DNA from: Bog-159 sp963785255
Lineage (GTDB): Bacteria; Acidobacteriota; Terriglobia; Bryobacterales; Bryobacteraceae
Length of the DNA stretch: 64,000 nucleotides
Direction of reading: 5' to 3'
Assembly: GCA_963785255.1 (NCBI GenBank)
Contig: CAWAUR010000013.1
Location: forward strand, 868,001-932,000
Shown here: positions 1-7,048 of the stretch, one piece after another
How the letters are laid out: each line of letters starts with the position of its first letter
Numbering within the stretch: the stretch's first letter is position 1
Position numbers and translations under genes: made by a program
Notes under the pieces: generated by a model
Database searches by the model: none
What the model saw: only the letters and a program-made list of their open reading frames with translations
What the model was told of the DNA's origin: nothing

Positions 1-203
1 CGCGAGTCTTGGGCGTTGCTGCCGGGGTTGTTCTAAGCGGCTGAGCCACGCGGCGCCGGATATCCCACCGACCAAAACTCTGCGCCCGTCCGACGTTGTG
101 ACTCGCGGACCGAGCAGCAGTAATTGTTCGGGATCGTTCATGTCACAGATCGGCGCCGTGACTCGGCGCTGCGCCGCGGTAACAGCCGCGTCGATTCGGG
201 GTA

Positions 204-234
204 GTTACTGAGCCGCGGACCGTCAGGGAGCGCC
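204..234. repeat. Dispersed repeat, CCGCGACCGTGAGGGAGCG family
   Basis: One diverged copy of a short repeat found many times in the window (6345, 14812, 20722, 21911, 38099, 63256). The core reads GAGCCGCGGACCGTCAGGGA followed by GCGCC. The rest of bases 1-269 shows no convincing gene; it is the flank of the insertion sequence that begins near 270. Confidence 0.6.
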
Positions 235-269
235 CCATGGCCCTGCGGGCCACCGAAAGCGAGAAGAGC

Positions 270-336
270 AACTGGAGGGCGGCCAATCCTGGCCGCAGCC
301 GCCTTTCAGGCGGCTAGCCCTGCCCTTTACCCGTAA
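270..336. repeat. Left inverted repeat of the IS
   Basis: Begins AACTGGAGGGCGG and ends CTGCCCTTTACCCGTAA. It pairs with 2729-2796. The outer part contains two stem-loops (GCGGCCAATCC/GGCCGC type and AGCCGCCT/AGGCGGCT). It ends only 17 bp from the stop codon of the frameshifted transposase reading frame at 354-356. Confidence 0.75.
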
Positions 337-353
337 TAACTTCGGGACAAATG

Positions 354-2686
354 TCATTCGGCATCATCGGAATCCCGCAGTTCGAATCCTTCACACATGA
401 GTAGAAGTTGCGAAAAGCCTTTCCACATCAGTTGGTGACCGGGTTCGGGATCGTTCTTGCGGCCCAGGTAGCCGCCGACGCGGGCGACGAGGCGCACTGT
501 ATCACGCAAGGTTGAAGGCTGTGCGAGCTTTTTTTTTTCGCGTAGGCGCGGAGAACCTGCAGCTCGATATCGGAGAACAGAACTTCGGGCGGCAATTGTG
601 GTGTCTCCCGCCCCAACAGTGTCATCAGCATGATGCGCCAGGCAATGACGAGATTGATCGCGATAGCTCGGCGAATGCGCTCAGCGGTCTCATGCGCGAT
701 CTGCTCGACGCCGCAACCAGATTTGAGTACTCGATGAAAGTCTTCAATCCGCCACCGCAGACAGTACCAGCGTAGGCAGGCAACGGCATCTTCCGCCGAG
801 CGAAGGTTGACCGTCGTCAGCAGGAACCACTCCACGGGTGCGATTCCTTCCGGCGGCGACGATTCCACTGCATGAATAATCCAGATGTCGATGGGATCTT
901 TGCCGGAATAATACTTGGAGGGACGGAGTTGAATCCGTTGGTAACGCACTTCCAACTCGGCCTGACGGCTGGGCCTTTTCGCTTTCGCCTTTTTCTTGCT
1001 GAGTTTGGGCCGGGCGCTTTGGCGTGGAACGTGGATCTGTACTTTGGTCTGCAAGGGAGCCTGACGAACGGCCTCGAAAAGCTTATAAGGTTCATCCATG
1101 ATCACCCGGTTGTGATTGGCACGCACTAAGAGATCCACTCCAGGGGTGCGGCGTTGTTCCTCGAACAACTCGAAGAAATCGGCTTCCCGGTCACACACGT
1201 TGATCAGTCGTGTCTGGGGCATCTGCGCAGCCACCTCCAGGGTGTCGCGCAAACCCTCGATCCAGCGGAAGGTGTCTTTTTCCTCGATCGGGATGGTGTA
1301 GCTCAAACGCTTGTCGTCGGGCGATTTCAATTCCGGCGCTACGCACTGCGCGCGCAACACGCCCAACGGCAGTCCGTTGGGCGCCACCGCCAGGGTGGTG
1401 TGCAGATGTAGTCCTCGACTCTGCGCCGCTGTTTGATTGGTTCCGATCACCCCCAGACCGGGACACTGCGCCAGACTGGAGTAATCCAGATCGCTGCCGT
1501 CCTGAATACACAGCACCGTGCGTTGGCCTTTCATGCGCTGAATGGTACGTTGCCGATGCGGCTGCAAAATGTGCGGCATGCTCACGGCCTCATAGTCGGG
1601 ATGATCGATGAACCGATAATAGGCCTTGACTGCCGGCCAATCTCCTTCCGCCACGCCCGTGAAGGCACTGCCCGGTTTGTCTGCCTTCGATTGCGCAATA
1701 TTCACGAGTCGCTCACTCAATCGCTGGTCACCCAATGGCGCACCCCCGAATTCCTGCTTCGCCCAATGGTTACCCTCCATGCCATCGGCTGGCCCCAGTT
1801 GCCCTAAGCCCGCCCCCGCTGGTAAACCCAAGCGAGTACGGAAATCTTTCTCCAACGGATAGACGTATATGTCCTTGATCGTTTCCTCGCACTTGGTGAA
1901 ACGGTCCTGCCGGCCTCGCCCTTGGGTTTGTCCCACTAGCATCCAGTTCGCCGCCCGATAGCAGGCGCCGGAAAAACGGGAGGTGTCGACGAAACTCTCC
2001 ACCAGCCAGGGACGGTAATTGTAGCGCTGTGCGAAATCCTCCACCAGCCGATCCAAACTCATACTCAAAAGCCGCGAGGCCAAGTTACGGCACTCCACTG
2101 AGGGTCGGATCAGAAACCGGCTCAAGCATACGACCTGGTGCAAATGTGCGCGTCGTTGTTCCGCGTCCCAACCGATCCAACGGTCTCGCGCGCCTAATTG
2201 CAGTGCCGGCGCCGCAAAGCCGAACGCTCCCAGCCAGCCGTGCTCGGAACCAACCAAGTAACGAATCTGCCGTCCAACCAATGGTCCAGCTTCCTGCGGA
2301 TGTTCCCGGATCATCAGTTCGTTCCAGGTCCGCATCTGGCCTTCCTGCTTGACCAGGATCAACTCTAGTCCGCTCAGCATGCCTACCTCGTCTGGCACGG
2401 CTCTTGGTTCCGGGACCGGTTCGGGCAACCGTCGCGGAGTGGGATGGGCCTTTTGAATCTCTGGCGGCGGGAGTTGGAACCAGCCCTTAGCCTCCAGTTC
2501 GCGCAGTGCTTTCAGGCAACCCGCGCGCTGGTTTTGTCCACGCGGGTCTTGAAACCCAAACTCCTCGCAAAGGAAATCCGCCAACTCGGTCCGCGAAAAA
2601 AACTCATCCATCTGCAATAGTTGGCTAACATACTCGATGGTCTCTGGCCGCGACAGCATGCGTTTGATCTGATTCTGCAGGTCCAC
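354..2686 (-). CDS. IS4-family (Tn5-type) transposase with DruA-like N-terminal region, possible -1 frameshift
   Basis: Cut-and-paste DDE transposase. Frame 0 runs 2686-428 (752 aa). Residues about 105-285 resemble the DUF4338/DruA domain seen in Druantia defence proteins and in some transposases. Residues about 305-715 are a Tn5-type catalytic domain: D396 in the QDGSD context, D499 in CDREAD, and E648 within a perfect Y-(2)-R-(3)-E-(6)-K signature at Y641, R644, E648 and K655. A run of ten A on the coding strand (529-538) precedes an atypical frame-0 tail. A -1 shift at this run restores a family-like tail (VRLVARVGGYLGRKNDPEPG) that ends at 354, giving about 777 aa. This could be programmed slippage, a real mutation or a homopolymer sequencing error. 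Confidence 0.85.
529..538 (-). promoter_or_regulatory. A10 slippery run in transposase gene
   Basis: Ten consecutive A on the coding strand (T10 on the plus strand) after the AYA codons. Slipping back one base moves translation into the frame carrying the expected C-terminal motif. A10 followed by G is a strong candidate for ribosomal or polymerase slippage, but no downstream stimulatory structure was verified. Confidence 0.5.
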
Positions 2687-2728
2687 GCGGTCATTATGAA
2701 CGAGACAAACCTATTTGTCCAGTAATAA

Positions 2729-2796
2729 GTTACGGGTAAAGGGCAGGGCTAGCCGGCTAAAAGCCGACTGCGGGCAGGATTGCCCGCCCTCCAGTT
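2729..2796. repeat. Right inverted repeat of the IS
   Basis: Inverted counterpart of 270-336. Its outer hairpins read GCCGGCT-AAA-AGCCGAC and GCGGGCA-GGAT-TGCCCGC; the left end has GCCGCCT-GAA-AGGCGGC and GCGGCCA-GGAT-TGGCCGC. Differences sit in paired stem positions. Confidence 0.75.
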
Positions 2797-2830
2797 AGCC
2801 AGGCTGCGTCTTCAAACAGAGCGGTTTCTC

Positions 2831-4087
2831 TTAAGCCACCGGCCAGCCCGTTCCCGCCTCGATCGCCAGCAGGCGGTTATATTTCGCCAGCCGCTCGGAT
2901 TGCGTAATGGATCCCGGCTTGAACTGATCGGCGCTCCAGCCTACGGCCAGATCGGCCGCCCAGTTATCTTCCGTCTCGCCGCTGCGTACGCTGACGGTCA
3001 CCTGCCAGCCAGCGTCCTTCGCCATGCGCCAGGCAGCGGCCGCCTCCGTCAAGGTGCCGATCTGATTCGGCTTCAGAAGTAGCGCGTCGCAGGCGCTTGT
3101 GTCGATGGCCCGGCGGATGCGCGTGGGATTGGTGCACAGCAGATCGTCGCCGAGCGTCAGCGCGCGGCCTTCGAGAGCCCCCCGGAGCTTGGGCCACCAT
3201 TCCCAATCGTCCTGCGCCAACCCGTCTTCCACGCTAACGATCGGATAACGCTTCACCCACCCGGCGAGCCGGTCGATCATCGCGCCGCTATCGAGCCTGG
3301 CGCTGTCAAGCTGGTATCGTCCGTCGGCGTAGAAATGGCTGGCGGCCACATCCAAAGCGAGCATCACATCGGCGCCGGGCCGATAGCCGGCCGCTTTGAT
3401 GGCGGCTATGGCCGTCTCGATCAACTCCTCGGCGCTCTCGCATGGCGGCGCGAGTCCGCCTTCGTCGGCGGTGAGCAGGCGCATGCCGTACCGCTTCAGA
3501 ATCAGCCTGGCAGCGGCCTGATAGACGTCGTAAGCCGCCACTAAAGATTCGTCGATGGTTGCGGCGCGCGCCGGAACGATCAGCACATCCTGGATGGCCA
3601 CTTGCCGGCCCGCGTGCATGCCGCCGCTGAACAGATTGATGGTGAGCCGCGGCAGCCTGTCCGGGGCATGCCCCAGCATGGCCGCGAAATAGCGGTAGAG
3701 CGGCACGTTGCTCTCTTGCGCACAAGCGCGCGCGAACGCCACGGACACGGCCAGAATCGCATTCGCCCCCAGCCGCGACTTGTTGGGCGTGCCATCGAGT
3801 TCGATGAGTGCGCGGTCGAGCGCCGCTTGATCCACAAACGCGCGCCCGGCAAGCGCGCGATGGATTTCGCCATTCACGTGCGCCACGGCTTTGCGGCAAC
3901 CCAAACCGCCATAGCGCCGTTGATCGCCATCGCGAAGCTCGAGCGCCTCGGCCGCGCCGGTGGATGCGCCCGAAGGGACCGATGCCGAGGCGGTCGCGCC
4001 GCCGCCCAGCCCGCAGGTTGCGCTGACCGTCGGACGGCCGCGGCTATCCAGGATTTCGGATGCGGTCAGCCGTTCGATGATAGGCAT
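2831..4087 (-). CDS. Enolase-superfamily protein, atypical enolase paralogue
   Basis: 418 aa, close to normal enolase length, and aligns end to end with phosphopyruvate hydratase. Preserved: the SGAST loop (res 39-43), HAG (158-160), DEGG with catalytic E209, metal ligands D246, E287 and D314, K339 in LLKPNQIGT, and RSGETED (368-374). Altered: the catalytic Glu of the usual QEF motif (yeast E168) is D167, and the phosphate-contacting His of SHRSGETED (yeast H373) is V367. It overlaps the upstream kinase gene by 22 bp and is the last gene of a three-gene minus-strand operon with an O-antigen ligase. The altered active site and cell-surface context argue for a specialised paralogue, not the housekeeping glycolytic enzyme, though a divergent eno cannot be excluded. 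Confidence 0.8.
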   Translation of the reverse strand: MPIIERLTASEILDSRGRPTVSATCGLGGGATASASVPSGASTGAAEALELRDGDQRRYGGLGCRKAVAHVNGEIHRALAGRAFVDQAALDRALIELDGTPNKSRLGANAILAVSVAFARACAQESNVPLYRYFAAMLGHAPDRLPRLTINLFSGGMHAGRQVAIQDVLIVPARAATIDESLVAAYDVYQAAARLILKRYGMRLLTADEGGLAPPCESAEELIETAIAAIKAAGYRPGADVMLALDVAASHFYADGRYQLDSARLDSGAMIDRLAGWVKRYPIVSVEDGLAQDDWEWWPKLRGALEGRALTLGDDLLCTNPTRIRRAIDTSACDALLLKPNQIGTLTEAAAAWRMAKDAGWQVTVSVRSGETEDNWAADLAVGWSADQFKPGSITQSERLAKYNRLLAIEAGTGWPVA

Positions 4088-5109
4088 AGCTGCTCGGTGA
4101 ACTTATCGATAAGATCCGCGATGGTGGCCGGAGCGCGCGGTATGATTCGCAGCACCGCATCGCGCTGCCGAATGCGCTCGGCCGCATCCAGATATTCGAG
4201 TGGCGAGCGGCCCACCACCCGCGCCAGCAGACAGGCCAGCGTATGGCGCACAGCCCGCGCCTCCAGACCCGCGTGCCATGGCACGGCCCCCAGTTCAGCC
4301 ATGTACGCACGCCAATATTCAAGCGCCGCCGCGGTAAACTCGCGCCGCAGCGCCGGCATATGATGCGCCTTGCTAAGAAAGTGAGTCAATGAGAAACCTA
4401 AATCGAAGGCTGGATCGCCCCAATGAATCACTTCGTGGTCGAGCAATACCAACCGGCCCTCATGAATCAGTATATTCTTCGGACTGTAATCGCCGTGCAC
4501 CAGCGCGATGCGGCACGCGCATGTTTCCTGGATCAGCGAGTTCAGAAACGCCGCGGCAGCGGGCGCCTGCACCGCCGAATAGCCATAATAGGGTTCAAGC
4601 CGCAGCGTTTCGAAGAATGAGCGGTCGCCGAATATTTCCGTCAGATCCGCGCGGCTGTGCGATTCGCGGTGAATGGCCGCCAGCAGCGCGCCGAACTGCC
4701 GGAAACAATCGGTGTCAATGCGCCCGCCAAGCAGTGTGGTCTTCCAATTTTCATGCGGCTGCGGAACAGCCTGCATGGCCAGCAGGTGCCGCGCACGATC
4801 GTCAAACAACAGCGGCGTGATGGAACCTTCCGGCGCGAGGCGTGCGAGCCATTCGAGTCCCAGAGCCTCGCGATGAATCCGTTCCGGCGAACTGAACCAA
4901 TCGACTGACACCCGCAGTTTCTCGAGCGCCTGTTTCATCACCCACGCCTCGCCGGTTTCGCGTTCCACCCACACAGTGCGGTTCGAAACTCCGCCGCGCA
5001 ACACCGCCATGCGCGGCCGCTCGCCTGGCGCGATGCGGCCGGTCCGCCGCAGGTAAGCGAGCAGCGCGGCCAGGTCTTCGATATCGAATGCGTCAGGCAA
5101 CCGCAACAT
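4066..5109 (-). CDS. APH-like phosphotransferase (small-molecule kinase)
   Basis: Aminoglycoside-phosphotransferase/choline-kinase fold. The Brenner-type catalytic loop LVHGDYSPKNIL and metal loop LLDHEVIHWGDPAFDLG are both intact, and an ATP-site lysine is plausible in WVMKQALEKL. I place the start at the ATG at 5109, overlapping the O-antigen ligase stop by 17 bp; a longer form from 5187 would only add residues read through the ligase gene in another frame. It overlaps the enolase-like gene downstream. The substrate is unknown; the operon suggests a sugar, polyol or amino alcohol used in surface-glycan or small-molecule phosphate chemistry. Confidence 0.75.
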   Translation of the reverse strand: MLRLPDAFDIEDLAALLAYLRRTGRIAPGERPRMAVLRGGVSNRTVWVERETGEAWVMKQALEKLRVSVDWFSSPERIHREALGLEWLARLAPEGSITPLLFDDRARHLLAMQAVPQPHENWKTTLLGGRIDTDCFRQFGALLAAIHRESHSRADLTEIFGDRSFFETLRLEPYYGYSAVQAPAAAAFLNSLIQETCACRIALVHGDYSPKNILIHEGRLVLLDHEVIHWGDPAFDLGFSLTHFLSKAHHMPALRREFTAAALEYWRAYMAELGAVPWHAGLEARAVRHTLACLLARVVGRSPLEYLDAAERIRQRDAVLRIIPRAPATIADLIDKFTEQLCLSSNG

Positions 5110-6304
5110 CCATCGCCGCGTAAGCGCAACCCACCACCACCAGAAACATGGTGAGCACTTCGCTATCGCCCAAGTTGTATTCGGCAAAGCCCGCGATCAT
5201 GGTGGCGACGACCACGGCTACCGCGCCGTGCAGCACGAATTTCAAATCGCTGCGCCCCGGCGGCAGACGCCAGACCCTGCGCAGGCAGTCATACAAAATT
5301 TGGCCGAGCAGCCACAGCATCAGCAGCATGGTCGGAATGCCGCGCTCGGCCGCGTACTGCAGATAGATGTTATGCAGATGGCCGTACCAGCCTTCCGGCA
5401 GCGGACGCGGAATATCCGCCGGCACGTAGTTATTGAATTGCAGTTTGACCTCTTCGGGACCCACTCCGAACCAGGGATGCGCGCGGATCATTTGGAGGCC
5501 GGTGGTCCAGGTGACGATACGATGCTGGTTGGAATCGATCTTGCCCGGGTTCGACAGCGACGAGAAGCGCTCACGAATCGAGGCCGGCGCGAGAAAAGCG
5601 ATTAGCAGAAGCAGGACCGGGATCGCCACTACCGACCAGCGCTTCCAAAACCAGAGCAGATAGATACCGGCGCCGGCGCTGGCCAGCCAGATGCTGCGCG
5701 TGAACCCCAACAGCAGCGCGGCCGACATGATGAGCGCGCACAGGAACCACAGCCAGGCTCGCTTGCGCGCGATGCAGGCGAAGAACAGAAATGCGGTGGC
5801 CATCAGCAGGGCGAACATCTCCTCGCCGCCGAAGGTCATCCAGTGACTGGTGAATCCGGTGATGCGCTCGCCGACGTAGTAATCGTAGAAACTGCGCCCC
5901 GCCGCGTGGGCCTCCTGCACCTTGCGGCCGAACTGCACCAGGCCGCGCAGCGCGGTGAGCGTGCCGGCGCCGGCCCAACAAAGAAACAAGCGCCGGATGG
6001 TGACCATGTCGCGCAGCGTCGAGAAGACCACCAGCAGCATGCTGAAGACGAAAATCTTGCGCACTTGCGGCAACCCGGCTGCGGGATCGGGCGAGAGAGC
6101 CAGCGAAATCAGCGTGCCCAGCAGGAACAATCCCAGCGGCAGCCAGATGCGCGGCAACCGCAGCCGTCCGCCGGAAAGCAATAGCGCCGCCAGCGCCAGC
6201 CCCAGCAGGACCTGGGATGCCGCGATGGAAAACATAATGGCCACCGCGGAGGTGAAGGTCAGCCATCGTGCGATGCGGAACAGGAGGGACTCCGTGGTCT
6301 CCAT
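5093..6304 (-). CDS. O-antigen ligase family membrane protein
   Basis: 403 aa, about ten hydrophobic segments from residue 12 onwards, with a larger polar loop between about 230 and 310. The loop contains the Wzy_C signature region, including GVGPEEVKLQFNNYVP and HLHNIYLQYAAERGIP, where the HxHNIYLQ stretch is typical of WaaL/O-antigen polymerase-like enzymes. Such proteins join lipid-linked glycans to a lipid or protein acceptor at the outer face of the inner membrane. It is first in an operon with the kinase and enolase-like genes, both overlapping. Confidence 0.8.
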   Translation of the reverse strand: METTESLLFRIARWLTFTSAVAIMFSIAASQVLLGLALAALLLSGGRLRLPRIWLPLGLFLLGTLISLALSPDPAAGLPQVRKIFVFSMLLVVFSTLRDMVTIRRLFLCWAGAGTLTALRGLVQFGRKVQEAHAAGRSFYDYYVGERITGFTSHWMTFGGEEMFALLMATAFLFFACIARKRAWLWFLCALIMSAALLLGFTRSIWLASAGAGIYLLWFWKRWSVVAIPVLLLLIAFLAPASIRERFSSLSNPGKIDSNQHRIVTWTTGLQMIRAHPWFGVGPEEVKLQFNNYVPADIPRPLPEGWYGHLHNIYLQYAAERGIPTMLLMLWLLGQILYDCLRRVWRLPPGRSDLKFVLHGAVAVVVATMIAGFAEYNLGDSEVLTMFLVVVGCAYAAMDVAVA

Positions 6305-6344
6305 GAACCATTCAGTATATGCGAGTGCTGGACGATCTCAGGAA

Positions 6345-6374
6345 GACCGCTCCCTCACGTCGCGGCTCGGTAAC
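6345..6374. repeat. Dispersed repeat, CCGCGACCGTGAGGGAGCG family
   Basis: Reads GACCGCTCCCTCACGTCGCG then GCTCGGTAAC. Same family as the arrays at 21911 and 38099, here as a single copy in the promoter region between the divergent ligase operon and the DUF3455 gene. Confidence 0.8.
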
Positions 6375-6396
6375 GGCATGCGGCTCTGTGGAATTG

Positions 6397-6457
6397 CGCG
6401 CTGCGCGCGCCGAAGAGCGGGCCTACGAGGCCCGCGCAGGCAGAGTGCCTGCCCCAC
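6397..6457. repeat. Palindromic repeat with CCTACGAGG loop
   Basis: Contains GCGGGCCTACGAGGCCCGC followed by GCAGGCAGAGTGCCTGC and CCCAC. The same modules occur at 16894, 26509, 36438 and 58088. It lies 19 bp upstream of the DUF3455 gene, so it sits in its leader. Confidence 0.8.
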
Positions 6458-6475
6458 TCACGCTAGACTGAGGAA

Positions 6476-7018
6476 ATGTCATGCACGAACTTCGCATTCA
6501 TTTCCTTAATGATCCTGCTGCTTTCGGCCAACGCCGGGGCGCAGATCGCTTCCCCACACGTCCCCGAGAAACTCAAAGTTCCCGCAACGGAAACAGTGCT
6601 GCTTAAGGCCATCGGAAAAGGCACGCAGATCTATGTGTGCCGGGTCACGTCAGGAGACCAAAGCCAGTTCACGTGGGTGCTTGACAGGCCGGAGGCTGTC
6701 CTTCTGGATAATCGCGGCGCCGCTATCGGCCGACACTACCAAGGTCCGGTTTGGGAAGCCGGCAGCGACCATAGCAAAGTCGGCGGACAGGTCGTGGAGC
6801 GCGCCAACGCTCCGCACGCCAACGCAGTTCCATGGCTGCTCTTGAAAGCTACGTCACATGAAGGAAATGGCACGTTCGAGCGCGTTACCTATATCCAGCG
6901 CGTGGATACCGCAGGCGGCGCGGCTCCCCCTGCTTCGGAGTGCGACAAATCTCATGCGGGCAAGGAAACGGCGGTCGAATATCGCGCCACGTATTTCTTT
7001 TACATCCCGCGGCCCTGA
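6476..7018 (+). CDS. DUF3455 family secreted protein
   Basis: 180 aa with an N-terminal signal peptide (hydrophobic stretch about res 7-20, ending near ANAGA). The mature part matches the DUF3455 pattern: KGTQIYVCRV, a WVLDRPEAVLLDNRG-like segment, GPVWEAGSDHSKVGG, PWLLLKATSHEGNGTF, a YIQRVDTAGG motif, and a C-terminal YRATYFFY. Function of the family is unknown. The start is supported by a TGAGGA-like ribosome site. It is followed 30 bp later by the M13 peptidase and may be co-transcribed with it. Confidence 0.8.
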   Translation: MSCTNFAFISLMILLLSANAGAQIASPHVPEKLKVPATETVLLKAIGKGTQIYVCRVTSGDQSQFTWVLDRPEAVLLDNRGAAIGRHYQGPVWEAGSDHSKVGGQVVERANAPHANAVPWLLLKATSHEGNGTFERVTYIQRVDTAGGAAPPASECDKSHAGKETAVEYRATYFFYIPRP

Positions 7019-7048
7019 CGGATGTTACTCTCGTTGCTTTGGTGAACC

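Larger units (their letters stand above)
270..2796 (-). mobile_element. IS4-group (Tn5-like) insertion sequence with hairpin-bearing ends
   Basis: A single long transposase gene lies between long inverted repeats at 270-336 and 2729-2796. The inner 25 bp of each repeat (312-336 and 2729-2753) are identical in inverted orientation; the outer ~42 bp are near-identical and each folds into two small hairpins. The outer hairpins differ between the two ends by paired, compensatory changes. I could not identify a convincing target-site duplication. The outer boundary is therefore an inference: the element could instead end at the inner 25-bp repeats and have landed between two pre-existing hairpin repeats. 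Confidence 0.75.

Noticed and set aside
370..395. CAGTTCGAATCC resembles a tRNA T-loop.
   Set aside because: No paired T-stem, anticodon arm or acceptor stem around it, and it lies in the shifted transposase reading frame.
354..2686. A Druantia defence system because of the DruA-like region.
   Set aside because: The protein has a complete Tn5-type DDE domain and inverted repeats, and no DruB, DruC, DruD or DruE-like neighbours exist.
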